A program made the translations under genes and the position numbers. From Chlorogloeopsis fritschii PCC 6912 (GTDB taxonomy: Bacteria; Cyanobacteriota; Cyanobacteriia; Cyanobacteriales; Nostocaceae), in the NCBI RefSeq assembly GCF_000317285.1, contig NZ_AJLN01000101.1, positions 1-57,855 on the forward strand: a stretch of 57,855 bases of DNA. The letters are read 5' to 3'. A model generated the notes under the pieces. It made no database searches and was not told the origin of the DNA. It was given only the letters and a program-made list of their open reading frames with translations. Positions within the stretch are counted from its first letter, which is position 1, and each line of letters starts with the position of its first letter. Positions 25,270-35,213 of the stretch are shown piece by piece.

Positions 25270-28200
25270 TTAGGATTGAGGCTGTCGTTGGGGAATAGCG
25301 ATCGCAAACTCTGCTCCTTTACCTGGTGCTGAAATACACCGAAGTTGACCTTGATGTTTTTCAACGATAATTTTGTAACTAATTGATAGTCCCATCCCCG
25401 TACCTTTACCTACGGGTTTTGTAGTGAAGAAGGGATCGAATAACTTTTGTCGTACTTCTTCTTTCATTCCAGGGCCATTATCAGCTATGTTGATCAAGAC
25501 AAGATTTCCTTGAAGTTCAGTGCGAATGCGAATTTGTGGAGGCGGGGATTGGGGATTGGGTACTGGTGATTGGGTATCGGGAAAAGTTCTTCCTAGTCCC
25601 CAGTCTCTAGTCTCTAATCCCTCTTCTAAAGCATCGATCGCATTAGCTAATAAATTCATAAATACCTGATTGAGTTGCCCAACGTAGCACTCTACAGGTG
25701 GGAGATTACCATATTCTTTAATTACCTGAATTTCTGGATGTTCTGGTCTAGCTTTGAGACGATTTTGTAGTAGCAATAAAGTATTATTAATTCCTTCGTG
25801 AATATCAACCTCTTTCATATCGGCTTCATCCAAACGAGAGAAGTTGCGTAAAGACAGAACAATTTGGCGAATGCGATCGGTGCCAATTTTCATCGAAGTA
25901 AGAATTTTGGGCAAATCTTGACTGAGAAACTCTAAATCGATCGCCTCAATTTCCTCTTGAATTTCTGCTGCTGGATTGGGATAGCGCTGCTGGTAAAGTT
26001 CCACTAGATGCAGTAAATCTTGTGTATATTCACTTGCGTGATTGATATTTCCGTGGATAAAGTTAACTGGGTTGTTAATTTCGTGAGCAATACCAGCAAC
26101 CAGCTGTCCTAAACTCGACATTTTTTCAGTTTGAATCAGTTGCGTTTGGGTTGCTTGCAGTTCACTTAAAGTCTCTTCTAGCTGCTGCGCTTTCTCTTGA
26201 GCAGTTTGAGCGGCGATATTACTTTGTTTATAAAGTTCCGCTTGATCGATAGCTATAGCAACTTGATCCGCAACCGCCAATAGCAACTCTACCTCACTAT
26301 CCATCCAATGTCGGGAGCCACTAAAGTGATTGCAAGATAAAGCACCTATCTCACCAGATTGAGTATGAATTGGCAGTACTAGTATGGCTGTTAATCCCAA
26401 ACTGAGGAAAACCTGTTGCGATTTGGGATCGGGTGTATTTTGAACGTCATCTAGCCTGATGATTTCTTTATAGAAAATCTTGTGAGCGATCGGCCCTATT
26501 TCTTCAGTATTTGATCGTAAACCCAGTAAACTTGGTACAGCAGGGTTCCTGGCTTCTTGAACAGTCTCCCAGTGGGGAGGTTGTGCTTCAGAACGATACC
26601 AAGTGAAAACGCATAAATCGACTAGCAATAAGTTGCGTATTTCTGTGACAACGGTTTCCAGAATAGTATTAATATCCAACGAAGCACGAATTTGGCTGGC
26701 AAGACAGTTGAGTAGTGATTCTTTGGAGGCTAGTTCTCTAAACTTTCTCTCCGATTGTCGCAGCGCAAATTCCATACGCTGGCGCTGTAGTTCTGCTGTT
26801 GCTCGTGCAGCAAAGATTTTTAAAATTGCTTGAGCATATTCTTGTTGTAATATCGGTTTTGTATCAAATACACACAAGTGACCAATGACATTGCCAGATG
26901 TATCTGAAATCGGCATTCCTAAGTAACTTTCTAGCTTCATAGCCACTACATCTTGGCTTTGAGGAAACAGTTGCTGTAAATTATGGGCAAAGCAACGTAC
27001 TCCGTCTTCGTAAACAAGTTCGCAAGGAGTATTGGCTAACTCATACTCAAAGTTTTCTCCTAGTTTATCTATTTCCCAGAACGCTAAAGATACTACCTTG
27101 TCTGGATTTTGATCTAATTTTTCGGCAACTAAGGCATAGCCGACTCCCAAAGCATTGGCTAAATGACGTACTAAAGCAGGGAAAAATTCTTCGCCCGTGA
27201 CTGAGGCTGTTCCCGCCACGAGAGCTTGTAGGGATTCTTCGCTGCGTTTGCGATCGCTAATGTCACGAGTGATGGCAATTAAACCAATAATATTACCTTG
27301 GGTATCACGCCAAGGATTTTTAGTTGTCAGGTAAGTGTAATTTATTCCATTTTGGGGTACTAATTCCTCGAACGTTTCGGCAACTCCTGTAGCGATTACT
27401 CTCAAATCTATTTCCCTGATTCGAGCCACTGTTTCTGCTTCAAAAAACTCATTATCATCTTTGCCAATAATTTCCTCAATCGATTTTTGGAAAAAGCGGG
27501 CTAAAGCGGAATTAGCCATCACATAGTGCCCCTGAATATCCTTAACAAGGATGATATCGGCAGCGTTGTTAATCACCGAATTTAAAAGGTTATAGCTTGC
27601 TTGTAGCGACTCTTCTGCCTGTTTGCGCTCCGAAATATCACGGGCTATGGCATAGATTAGTTGTTGTTCAGACAATGTTTTCGATGTCCACAACAGCCAT
27701 TTATAGGAACCATCTTTGCAGCGGTAACGATTTTCAAAAGAAACGTTTTCAATACCTTGAGCAAGTTTTTGAGCTTCGGCAAGAGTTATTTCCCGATCGT
27801 CTGGATGGACAAAATCAATAAATGGTGAGCCTTTTAGCTCTACCTCTGTCCATCCCAAGGTTTGTTCCCAAGCCGGATTGAGTAGTTTGAAGTAGCCGTC
27901 GAATCCAGCAACACAAAGCATATCCAACGACAGTTGGAAAAACTTATCTTGCAGTTGCACATTATCCTCGTTTATTTTTTTTACCCCTTGCTCTACGCAA
28001 TCTTCTGTTTTAGCTAAATCACCAACAACTTCTTCCTGGTTGTGTGTCATTTCTAGCGTTCTAAGATTCCTATTCCAGACTCCCATCTGGGCTGTATCCA
28101 GTTCCAGCTCAAAACTAGTTTCATTTTCCGATGCTGTAGCGAGTTGAAATTTGACATCAGTAATATCCACAGCGTAGCCAATATAACCAATCAAGCTACC

Positions 28201-28503
28201 ATCTGCTGTAAATTGTGGTACTACTGTATCCAAAATCCAACGGTATTCTCCATCAGCACGGCGCAGACGATATTGTCTTTGAAAATTTTGACGCTTTTCT
28301 AAGGCAGTTAAATAAAGCTCGTAAAGTTGTTGTCTATCTTCTGGATGTACTCCTTCTAGCCAACCGTTGCCTACTTCTTGCAGGTGCGATCGCCCAGTAA
28401 ATTCCAGCCAAACAGAATTGAAGTAGTTACAAAGTGTGTCGCATCCTGCCATCCAAATCAACATCGAAGCGGTATCTGTCAGCATACTAAAGTAGTTCTT
28501 CAT
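25270..28503 (-). CDS. multi-PAS/GAF sensor histidine kinase
   Basis: A 1077-residue soluble kinase. In order: PAS at about 1-120 (ending GYIGYAVDITD), PAS at 185-300 (IYAIARDISERK), PAS at 305-420 (GLIAITRDISDRK), a GAF-like region at 430-590, a GAF at 610-775, a coiled coil, then the dimerisation box GIAHEINNPVNF with the phospho-acceptor His at residue 807, and a HATPase domain with NLLANAIDAL, DNGPGM and GKGTGMGLSIS. No receiver domain or membrane segment. An insertion of about 29 residues after NAIDALEE (about 961-989), rich in Pro and Gln, is encoded by STRR-like DNA. The signal and partner regulator are unknown. Confidence 0.92.
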   Translation of the reverse strand: MKNYFSMLTDTASMLIWMAGCDTLCNYFNSVWLEFTGRSHLQEVGNGWLEGVHPEDRQQLYELYLTALEKRQNFQRQYRLRRADGEYRWILDTVVPQFTADGSLIGYIGYAVDITDVKFQLATASENETSFELELDTAQMGVWNRNLRTLEMTHNQEEVVGDLAKTEDCVEQGVKKINEDNVQLQDKFFQLSLDMLCVAGFDGYFKLLNPAWEQTLGWTEVELKGSPFIDFVHPDDREITLAEAQKLAQGIENVSFENRYRCKDGSYKWLLWTSKTLSEQQLIYAIARDISERKQAEESLQASYNLLNSVINNAADIILVKDIQGHYVMANSALARFFQKSIEEIIGKDDNEFFEAETVARIREIDLRVIATGVAETFEELVPQNGINYTYLTTKNPWRDTQGNIIGLIAITRDISDRKRSEESLQALVAGTASVTGEEFFPALVRHLANALGVGYALVAEKLDQNPDKVVSLAFWEIDKLGENFEYELANTPCELVYEDGVRCFAHNLQQLFPQSQDVVAMKLESYLGMPISDTSGNVIGHLCVFDTKPILQQEYAQAILKIFAARATAELQRQRMEFALRQSERKFRELASKESLLNCLASQIRASLDINTILETVVTEIRNLLLVDLCVFTWYRSEAQPPHWETVQEARNPAVPSLLGLRSNTEEIGPIAHKIFYKEIIRLDDVQNTPDPKSQQVFLSLGLTAILVLPIHTQSGEIGALSCNHFSGSRHWMDSEVELLLAVADQVAIAIDQAELYKQSNIAAQTAQEKAQQLEETLSELQATQTQLIQTEKMSSLGQLVAGIAHEINNPVNFIHGNINHASEYTQDLLHLVELYQQRYPNPAAEIQEEIEAIDLEFLSQDLPKILTSMKIGTDRIRQIVLSLRNFSRLDEADMKEVDIHEGINNTLLLLQNRLKARPEHPEIQVIKEYGNLPPVECYVGQLNQVFMNLLANAIDALEEGLETRDWGLGRTFPDTQSPVPNPQSPPPQIRIRTELQGNLVLINIADNGPGMKEEVRQKLFDPFFTTKPVGKGTGMGLSISYKIIVEKHQGQLRCISAPGKGAEFAIAIPQRQPQS
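25545..25622. repeat. STRR-like repeat inserted in the kinase ATPase domain
   Basis: Runs such as GGGGATTGGGGATTGGGTAC and CCCCAGTCTCTAGTCTC, of the kind usually found between genes, lie in frame between the N-box (NAIDALEE) and the next strand (IRIRTEL). They add a Pro/Gln-rich loop without breaking the frame. Confidence 0.65.
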
Positions 28504-28872
28504 TCTCCGCTATTGCTGTTGCAGAAGATTGGCTGCAACAACTCATGATAATTAGCCTTTGTAAAAACTTGTAATTTATTTGGCTTTAAAAACACCATAG
28601 TGAAATCACGGCAATTTGCAAATTCTTTTATTTTTTCGATTTTCTACAGCTATTGCTAAATAAATTTTCAAGAAAATCGTGTTAATTATTACTTTTATCC
28701 ATGTCAGTAGATACATGAGTAGGCAATAAAATTTGCAAAACATCTAGACAAAGCTTGAGCAGAAGCCTAAAACAGTGTGTAATGATTTAAGACGCAATTA
28801 CACAAAGGCAGTCGCACATCGTCTTTTGCCAAGCATCCCCATACCAAAAATGGGAGTATCAATCTTAGATTT
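28504..28872. other. 369-bp AT-rich gene-free stretch
   Basis: Divergent promoter region between the histidine kinase and trpD. I see no clear operator, riboswitch, RNA gene or attenuator here; in particular there is no Trp-rich leader frame. Confidence 0.5.
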
Positions 28873-29955
28873 ATGAATTATTCGTCAATTTCTGCCCCAG
28901 AATCCTCACTTAGCTGGTCAATCCTGTTACAACAATTACTAGATGGTCAATCCTTGTCTCGTACTCAAGCAGCAGAATTGATGCAAGGATGGCTCAATGA
29001 AGCGATCGCTCCAGAATTATCGGGGGCAATTTTAGCCGCATTGCATTGTAAAGGTGTGAGTGCCGAAGAATTGGCGGGAATGGCGGAAGTATTGCAATCT
29101 CAGTCTCTTGGAGGACAAGACGCGGGGAATTTTCTCTCCGTGTCTTCTTCAACCCCTCTCATCGATACCTGTGGCACGGGGGGAGATGGAGCCTCAACTT
29201 TTAATATTTCTACCGCAGTAGCCTTTGTTGCTGCTGCCTATGGTATACCAGTTGCTAAACATGGCAACCGTTCAGCATCGAGTCGCGTCGGTAGCGCAGA
29301 TGTGTTGGAATTTTTGGGCGTAAATTTGAGTTCCTCTAGCCAGAAGGTAGAAGCAGCGCTCTCTGAGGTGGGGATCACCTTTTTGTTTGCCCCTGGTTGG
29401 CATCCTGCGCTCAAAGCAGTTGCCTCTTTGCGAAAAACTCTCAAAGTGCGCACGGTATTTAATTTACTAGGGCCTTTGGTAAATCCCTTACATCCAACTG
29501 GGCAAGTAATTGGCGTTTTCGATCCCAAATTGTTGTTAACAATTGCTCAAGCCTTACAACAACTGGGTACGCAGAAGGCAATTGTTCTACACGGGCGAGA
29601 AAAATTAGACGAAGCTGGTTTAGGTGATTTCACTGAGTTGGCTGTATTATCGGCAGGTGAGATCCAGCTAACTTCAGTAAACCCTCAAGAATTGGGCTTA
29701 ACTCCTGCCCCCATAACAGCACTCAAGGGTGGCGATGTTCAGGAAAATGCGGAGATTCTCAAAGCAGTGCTTCAAGGCAAAGGAACTGTTGAGCAACAAG
29801 ATGTAGTAGCTTTAAATGCTGCTTTGGCATTGCAAGTGGGTGGTGCAATACCGTTGCTGGATCATGCTCAGGGTATACAAGTAGCTAAGGATATTCTTCA
29901 AAGCGGCGCGGCTTGGGTGAAGTTGGAGCAGTTAGTTCGGTTTCTGCAGGATTGA
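28873..29955 (+). CDS. trpD: anthranilate phosphoribosyltransferase
   Basis: A 360-residue enzyme of tryptophan biosynthesis joining anthranilate and PRPP. The PRPP-binding [14 protein letters not shown] and the [18 protein letters not shown] motif are intact, as is [13 protein letters not shown]. It is isolated from other trp genes, as usual in cyanobacteria. Its last 71 bp overlap the end of the convergent aspartic protease gene, so both C-termini are encoded by the same DNA. Confidence 0.95.
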   Translation: MNYSSISAPESSLSWSILLQQLLDGQSLSRTQAAELMQGWLNEAIAPELSGAILAALHCKGVSAEELAGMAEVLQSQSLGGQDAGNFLSVSSSTPLIDTCGTGGDGASTFNISTAVAFVAAAYGIPVAKHGNRSASSRVGSADVLEFLGVNLSSSSQKVEAALSEVGITFLFAPGWHPALKAVASLRKTLKVRTVFNLLGPLVNPLHPTGQVIGVFDPKLLLTIAQALQQLGTQKAIVLHGREKLDEAGLGDFTELAVLSAGEIQLTSVNPQELGLTPAPITALKGGDVQENAEILKAVLQGKGTVEQQDVVALNAALALQVGGAIPLLDHAQGIQVAKDILQSGAAWVKLEQLVRFLQD

Positions 29956-30967
29956 GTTGCTGCGAGTGGGATGGGGGACGAAATTCTACAACATCACGCT
30001 TAATTGTGATTTCATAATCGCCAAAAAAGTCGTGTCCTAGCAATCCAGTTTCTAGTTCGGAACCAGCGATCGCTACTCCAACTTTTCTGACTGTTATCCC
30101 GCCTGCTTCGATTGAATCCACGTAGCCAACTGTAAATTCTACAGCTTTGGCGCTGGCAGTGTTTGCCTTTGCTCGCCCCACAGGCACAACTCCTAAGGCA
30201 GCAGCCATAGGTTGGGTGATGACAGTACCACTTGCACCTGTATCTACAATCATCTCAAATTGTTGATTGCCATTAAAGGTAACTTCAATAATTGGCGTGC
30301 CTCCAACTCGGCGTTTGATTGGGGCAACAAATACTACTGGTTCACTACGTTTAGTATGAGGAGTAACAAATATTTGTTGTTGATTATTTGTATAAGTATC
30401 TAAAGAAGTTGAAAAGGGCTGTGGTTCTTCTTCTCCTGGTGGAGGTAGTTGGGGAATATTAGGTGTGAAAGATGTTTTCGGAGCAGCAGCTACTAACTTT
30501 TGTGGTTTGACTTTAGGTGCTGGTGAAGCAACAGGAAAGGCTTGCTGTTGAGCGGATCTGAACAAGCGTTGGTATTCCAGAATTTTGCTTTGAGCCTTAG
30601 CGAAGTAGGGACTATCACGCTCAACTTGCTTCATGAGCGCGATCGCATCCTGATATTGACTGGCTACTAAATTCCAATCCTCTATTGATTGAGCAGATTG
30701 GCTAATACTGTGGGCACTGGCAGCTTTGTCTAGCCCCAATTCAAATATGCTGGCTGCCATTTCAGCAGATGTTTTGATTGGTTCTGGGCTTGCAGTTGGT
30801 GCCGATGTTGTGGTGTTAGGCTCAACTCTACTGGATGCCGTCGGTTTAGACTCTTGCTTGTAAGCCGTTACAACAGTTTGTTTGTCTTCGCGACAGGCAA
30901 CAGCTAAAACAACCATTGTAGTAGAGAGAAAAATTAGCGCAGCTTGGGATAAAGAAGACTGAAGCAT
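29885..30967 (-). CDS. retropepsin-like aspartic protease, membrane-anchored or lipoprotein
   Basis: A 360-residue exported protein. The N-terminus has a hydrophobic segment ([15 protein letters not shown]) ending in a cysteine, an imperfect lipobox. A helical region of about 80 residues and a Pro-rich linker precede the single-domain retropepsin fold with the catalytic [12 protein letters not shown] and the later [14 protein letters not shown]. Such TIGR02281-like clan AA proteases usually act as dimers; substrates are unknown. I start at the Met at 30967 (MLQSSLSQA). The stop lies inside the 3' end of trpD. Confidence 0.85.
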   Translation of the reverse strand: MLQSSLSQAALIFLSTTMVVLAVACREDKQTVVTAYKQESKPTASSRVEPNTTTSAPTASPEPIKTSAEMAASIFELGLDKAASAHSISQSAQSIEDWNLVASQYQDAIALMKQVERDSPYFAKAQSKILEYQRLFRSAQQQAFPVASPAPKVKPQKLVAAAPKTSFTPNIPQLPPPGEEEPQPFSTSLDTYTNNQQQIFVTPHTKRSEPVVFVAPIKRRVGGTPIIEVTFNGNQQFEMIVDTGASGTVITQPMAAALGVVPVGRAKANTASAKAVEFTVGYVDSIEAGGITVRKVGVAIAGSELETGLLGHDFFGDYEITIKRDVVEFRPPSHSQQLNPAETELTAPTSPKPRRFEEYP

Positions 30968-31415
30968 AATAATTTGTGATGCATTGCCCACTGGGCTTAA
31001 CCAGGGGTTTACCCTGCGGTGTAGGATTAGAGGTCGAAAAGACAGCTTCGGTTGCCTTGTCCGCTAACAAAGGTTGAGCAGTATTATATGCTCAACTTTA
31101 CGGTATTTAAATTTCTAAGCATTTCAAGCAGAAGACTTCCCTACACTCTTACCATTCTTACTTTCTAGCCATTCATATATCTTAAGCTTAACTTTAAGCG
31201 GGTTTTCAGTCTCTGACGCATTCTTAATATACCATGGGGACACCCATGAAAATTTTGAGTTTAATTAGGTTAAGATTGACGCGGCATAACTATGACAAAA
31301 TTCAGTATTTCAAACTCTGAATTATAATTCCTTAAGTTTTGCTTTACCTATTCTGAAGTCCGTTGACAAAATAAAATTGACGAATTGCTGCTTGTCTTTA
31401 CAATAAGAACTGCTT
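30968..31415. other. 448-bp divergent intergenic region
   Basis: Between the protease gene and carA. It contains the carA promoter (31377-31404, separate entry). No PyrR-type or leader-peptide attenuator is seen. Confidence 0.5.
31377..31404 (+). promoter_or_regulatory. putative carA promoter
   Basis: TTGACG (31377-31382) and TACAAT (31399-31404) are 16 bp apart. The predicted start site at about 31411 leaves only about five bases before the carA ATG, so the transcript would be nearly leaderless. A second TTGACA at 31363 has no matching -10. Confidence 0.5.
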
Positions 31416-32582
31416 ATGCCCCTGCTTGATGCAACACCTGCTCTATTTGTCCTTGCTGATGGAACCAGTTATCGCGGTTGGTCTTTTGGTGCTACGGGCA
31501 CCGTGATTGGAGAAGTAGTATTTAACACTGGTATGACCGGATATCAAGAAGTGTTGACCGATCCTAGTTACTGTGGTCAAATAGTGGTTTTTACTTATCC
31601 TGAATTGGGGAACACAGGCGTTAATCAAGAGGATGAAGAATCACAACAACCCCAAGTACGAGGAGCGATCGCCCGCAATATATGCATCCGTCCAAGTAAC
31701 TGGCGCTCTACACAATCTTTGCCTGACTACCTCAAACAACACCAAATTCCCGGCATTTATGGCATTGATACCCGTGGTATTACGCGTAAAATTCGCAACT
31801 TTGGTGCTATGAATGGTGGAATTTCCACAGAGATTATGGATGAAGCCGAACTGTTAGAAAGGGTACTAGCAGCTCCAAGCATGAGTGGATTAAATCTTGT
31901 CCGTGAAGTGACTACACAAAAGGTTTATGAATGGTCAGAGCCTACTGACTCTGTTTGGGAATTTAACCCTGATGCCACAGCTAATCCAGGGGAAACATTA
32001 ACTGTTGTAGCTCTAGACTTTGGTATCAAGCGCAATATATTACGTCGCTTGGCAAGTTACAACTGCCGGGTGATAGTTGTTCCTGCCGATACACCAGCAG
32101 AGGAAATTCTCAAATATAATCCAGATGGTATCTTTCTTTCTAATGGCCCCGGCGATCCAGCAGCTGTGACCGAAGGAATCGAAACTACCAAAGCTCTACT
32201 GTCGGCTCAAAAACCGATGTTTGGTATTTGTATGGGACATCAGATTTTAGGTCACGCTCTGGGAGCAGAAACGTTTAAACTTAAATTTGGACACCGTGGC
32301 TTGAATCAGCCTGCCGGATTACAGCGCAGAGTGGAAATTACCAGCCAAAACCACAGTTTTGCAATTGATCCAGATTCTTTGCCCAAACAAGTTGTGGAAA
32401 TTAGCCACCTGAACTTGAACGATCGCACGGTTGCCGGTGTACGCCACAAGAACTTACCTGTATTCTCAGTACAGTACCACCCAGAAGCATCTCCCGGCCC
32501 CCACGATGCCGATTATTTGTTTGAAGAGTTTGTCCAAGCAATGCGATCGGCACGTCAATCACAAGCGGCTGAAGTAAAGTAA
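31416..32582 (+). CDS. carA: carbamoyl-phosphate synthase small subunit
   Basis: A 388-residue glutaminase subunit supplying ammonia for carbamoyl phosphate in arginine and pyrimidine synthesis. The N-terminal domain ([21 protein letters not shown]) is typical. The class I amidotransferase domain has the oxyanion FLSNGPGDP, nucleophile Cys in [11 protein letters not shown] and the His/Glu pair in [10 protein letters not shown]. The large subunit carB is not in the window. It is followed by an STRR array and then a STAS gene. Confidence 0.97.
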   Translation: MPLLDATPALFVLADGTSYRGWSFGATGTVIGEVVFNTGMTGYQEVLTDPSYCGQIVVFTYPELGNTGVNQEDEESQQPQVRGAIARNICIRPSNWRSTQSLPDYLKQHQIPGIYGIDTRGITRKIRNFGAMNGGISTEIMDEAELLERVLAAPSMSGLNLVREVTTQKVYEWSEPTDSVWEFNPDATANPGETLTVVALDFGIKRNILRRLASYNCRVIVVPADTPAEEILKYNPDGIFLSNGPGDPAAVTEGIETTKALLSAQKPMFGICMGHQILGHALGAETFKLKFGHRGLNQPAGLQRRVEITSQNHSFAIDPDSLPKQVVEISHLNLNDRTVAGVRHKNLPVFSVQYHPEASPGPHDADYLFEEFVQAMRSARQSQAAEVK

Positions 32583-32593
32583 AAATGGAGAAA

Positions 32594-32628
32594 GGACTAG
32601 GGACTAGGGACTAGGGACTAGGGACTAG
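32594..32628. repeat. STRR heptamer array, GGACTAG x 5
   Basis: Five perfect tandem copies of the heptamer GGACTAG immediately after carA. Short tandem heptamers of this type are characteristic of heterocystous cyanobacteria. Confidence 0.9.
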
Positions 32629-32711
32629 GAATAAAGAAAGCTTAATACCCGATCCCCAATCCCCCATCCCCTGTACCCAATCTAGACAACTTCCACAAAA
32701 AACATCTATAC

Positions 32712-33107
32712 TTGAGCGTTCACCTTAACTATGAGGAGGGAATTATTGCTGAACCACTAAATCTAACCGTGAGCCTGAGAGGTACTCGTGAAGTCCGGGA
32801 TAACTGTCAGCTATTCCGCCTCACAGGTTTGTTAGACGCTTTTTCCGAGCCGACATTTCGCAAAGTACTCGGAAGTAAGGTTGACGAGGGGCCAAAGCAT
32901 ATTATTCTGGATCTCTCGCAAATCGACTTTGTTGATAGTTCCGGCTTGGGAGCTCTGGTGCAGCTAGCCAAGCAAGCACAGAACTCCAACGGTACTTTGC
33001 AAATTGTCACTAATGCCCGTGTCACTCAAACTGTCAAGCTTGTTCGCTTAGAGAAGTTTCTCGCGCTGCAACCATCAGTTGAAGCGGCTCTAGAAAACAT
33101 CAAGTAG
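32712..33107 (+). CDS. STAS-domain anti-sigma factor antagonist-like protein
   Basis: A protein of 120-131 residues with a SpoIIAA-like STAS domain: LFRLTGLLDAFSEPTFRKVL, then IILDLSQIDFVDSSGLGALV with the Ser pair that is phosphorylated in the family. It probably takes part in a partner-switch cascade with an anti-sigma kinase not seen here. The start is uncertain. I list the TTG at 32712, but the best Shine-Dalgarno (GAGGAGGG, 32733-32740) is followed in frame by ATT at 32742 and 32745; GTG at 32769 is another option. The conserved domain begins after all of these. Confidence 0.85.
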   Translation: MSVHLNYEEGIIAEPLNLTVSLRGTREVRDNCQLFRLTGLLDAFSEPTFRKVLGSKVDEGPKHIILDLSQIDFVDSSGLGALVQLAKQAQNSNGTLQIVTNARVTQTVKLVRLEKFLALQPSVEAALENIK

Positions 33108-33531
33108 TCTTGATTGCTTGACCGATGAGTTGAAATTAGCTATCCAGATGTAAATATCGGATAGCTTAATTTTTATCCGCGGGAATTGAGGATCGCCTTT
33201 AGAGTTCAAAAAAAGTTGTGGAGAACAATCCCAAAAAAAGTATAAAAAATCAAAACTCTCTGTTTCACACCTCCAGAGTTCGTCCTATGCTAAGGAAAAC
33301 TGCTCTTGTAGGAAAACACAAGGCAGCAGCGTCCAGAAATTTCTATTTCCTTGCCAAATGTTCTTGAAACCCGCAGTTGACAAAATGCCAATTCTTGATG
33401 AAAACGCTAAAATTAGTAAGTTCATTTTGTAGCCTGGATCATGCTTGATAGACCTGCGCTACAGTTTGCACTCAAAAGCAAATCCGCAAATAAAGCCTTC
33501 CAAATTATAGACTGCCAGGAATGATTAACTT
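33108..33531. other. 424-bp gene-free stretch
   Basis: After the STAS terminator (33138-33174) no gene or RNA is recognised up to mrnC. Confidence 0.5.
33138..33174 (+). terminator. intrinsic terminator of the STAS gene
   Basis: AGCTATCC (33138-33145) / GGATAGCT (33159-33166), 8 bp, followed by TAATTTTT, 31 bp after the stop codon. Confidence 0.7.
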
Positions 33532-34011
33532 GTGAAAGCAAAGGAGGAAAAGTTATTATACGAACCAGATGAGCCTTCCAAACCAGATTCATCTTGGTGC
33601 CAATTACTGAAGGCAAATACAGAGCATATATCTCAACAAATTCCCCAGGCACAACTGCAACAGCTTTCTCCTGCAGCTTTGGCATATTTGGGAGATGCTA
33701 TTTATGAATTCTATGTTAGAATGTACTATTTGCTGCCACCTCAAAAAAGCGAAGCTTATCATCGGTTGGTAGTGGCACAAGTCAGAGCGGAAAAGCAGGC
33801 GCTACATTTGCGATCGCTCATCCCGCATTTACAACAAAATGAATTAGAAATTGTCCGACGGGGTCGAAATGCCGCCACAGGACGCCCAAAACGAGTTGAT
33901 CCCGAAACTTATCAACAAGCAACAAGTTTAGAAACTTTAATTGGCTACCTATATCTCACTGATTGTCAACGTTTAACTGAACTATTACAAAAACTACATT
34001 TAGAAAAGTAG
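33532..34011 (+). CDS. mrnC: Mini-ribonuclease 3
   Basis: A 159-residue RNase III-type catalytic domain without a double-stranded-RNA-binding domain. The signature LAYLGDAIYEFYVRMYYL carries the conserved Gly-Asp and Glu, and ETLIGYLYLTDCQRL holds the second acidic site. In Bacillus this enzyme matures 23S rRNA. The start is the GTG at 33532; I see no better start in frame. rlmB follows 80 bp downstream, a common pairing that supports a 23S rRNA maturation role. Confidence 0.93.
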   Translation: MKAKEEKLLYEPDEPSKPDSSWCQLLKANTEHISQQIPQAQLQQLSPAALAYLGDAIYEFYVRMYYLLPPQKSEAYHRLVVAQVRAEKQALHLRSLIPHLQQNELEIVRRGRNAATGRPKRVDPETYQQATSLETLIGYLYLTDCQRLTELLQKLHLEK

Positions 34012-34091
34012 TTACAAATACCTTATTTTAGTTCGGTAAATTGAGATGATGAGTTAGGGATGCCCACCCATACGCTTAACACAAGACTTTT

Positions 34092-35144
34092 ATGGCGCAT
34101 AAAACAAAAAAAATAATTAAGACTTCTGGTGAAACGAATCGTGGGCAAACCTTGAAATTAAAGGGCAAACGAGTCGTTTCTAAAACTCTTCGCACCTTTA
34201 AAGGTAACCATGAAGAGCCGATTAAAAAGCAAACACCAGCTAAAGAGCCAATTAAAAAGCAAGCTCTAGATAGCGAACCAACCAAAAGGCAAACACAAGA
34301 TAGAGAACTAACCAGAAGGCAAACACAAGATAGAGAACCAACTAGAAGGCAAACACAAGATAGCGATCTCATTTACGGACGCCATCCAGTGTTGAGTGCC
34401 TTGGAAAGTCAGCGCCGCCTCAACCGGATTTGGATTACTCCCCGCCTGCGCTATGACTCCCGTTTTCACTCCCTGATTTTACAAGCGAAGGAAAATGGCG
34501 CGATTGTGGACGAAGTTGATCCCAAGCGCCTCGATCAAATTACCGAGCAAGCCAATCACCAAGGTGTAGCAGCACAAATTGCTCCCTATGACTACATTGA
34601 TTTACACGAATTGATTGAACAGGCAAAAGCCGTAACCGATCCAGTCATTGTGGCTGCTGATGGAATCACAGATCCCCATAATTTGGGGGCAATTATTCGC
34701 ACAGCCGAAGCGATCGGCGCTCAAGGATTAGTGATCCCGCAACGCCGAGCAACGGGGATCACTTCTACAGTCATGAAAGTAGCAGCTGGTGCGTTAGAAA
34801 ACTTTCCTGTTGCTAGAGTAGTGAATCTGCACCGCGCTCTAGAAGAATTGAAAGCCGCAGGCTTTTGGATCTACGGTACCGCTGCTAATGTGAGCGAACC
34901 AATACATACAGTTGATTTTAGTGGTGCTATCGTTTTGGTAGTTGGCTCAGAAGGTGAAGGTCTGAGTATGTTAACACAACGCTACTGCGATGTTTTGGTA
35001 TCAATTCCCTTACAGGGCAAAACACCTAGCCTGAATGCATCAGTCGCAGCAGGCATGGCGTTGTATGAAATTTATCGCAAAAGATGGATAAATACACTGC
35101 ATTTCGATAAACTACAGAGAACTCCCTGGAAAAAAGAAGAGTAA
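34092..35144 (+). CDS. rlmB: 23S rRNA (guanosine-2'-O-)-methyltransferase RlmB with repetitive N-terminal extension
   Basis: A 350-residue SpoU-type (SPOUT) methyltransferase. The substrate-binding domain starts at [13 protein letters not shown] (about residue 94), and the knotted catalytic domain has [39 protein letters not shown] and [17 protein letters not shown]. The first 93 residues are a basic, low-complexity tail with five decapeptide repeats ([10 protein letters not shown] to [10 protein letters not shown]), encoded by 30-bp tandem repeats at about 34215-34365. The tail probably binds rRNA electrostatically; this is inference. Confidence 0.95.
   Translation: MAHKTKKIIKTSGETNRGQTLKLKGKRVVSKTLRTFKGNHEEPIKKQTPAKEPIKKQALDSEPTKRQTQDRELTRRQTQDREPTRRQTQDSDLIYGRHPVLSALESQRRLNRIWITPRLRYDSRFHSLILQAKENGAIVDEVDPKRLDQITEQANHQGVAAQIAPYDYIDLHELIEQAKAVTDPVIVAADGITDPHNLGAIIRTAEAIGAQGLVIPQRRATGITSTVMKVAAGALENFPVARVVNLHRALEELKAAGFWIYGTAANVSEPIHTVDFSGAIVLVVGSEGEGLSMLTQRYCDVLVSIPLQGKTPSLNASVAAGMALYEIYRKRWINTLHFDKLQRTPWKKEE
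34215..34365 (+). repeat. five tandem 30-bp repeats within rlmB
   Basis: In-frame units encode [40 protein letters not shown] and [10 protein letters not shown]. The last three units are nearly identical in DNA, so they probably arose by recent slippage or unequal exchange. Confidence 0.85.
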
Positions 35145-35213
35145 CAGAGTATAAAGAAATGTAAAAAGAAAATTAGCAGCAAACCTTTAAAACCCTATAA
35201 ATCAGCGAAAACC

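Noticed and set aside
30968-31415. attenuator before carA
   Set aside because: No leader frame rich in Arg codons and no terminator hairpin is seen; the predicted 5' leader is only a few bases.
32594-32628. CRISPR array
   Set aside because: The repeats are perfect heptamers without spacers, i.e. an STRR array; no cas genes are in the window.
33422-33685. 87-codon minus-strand frame before mrnC
   Set aside because: It overlaps the start of mrnC, lacks a ribosome site and has no domain pattern.
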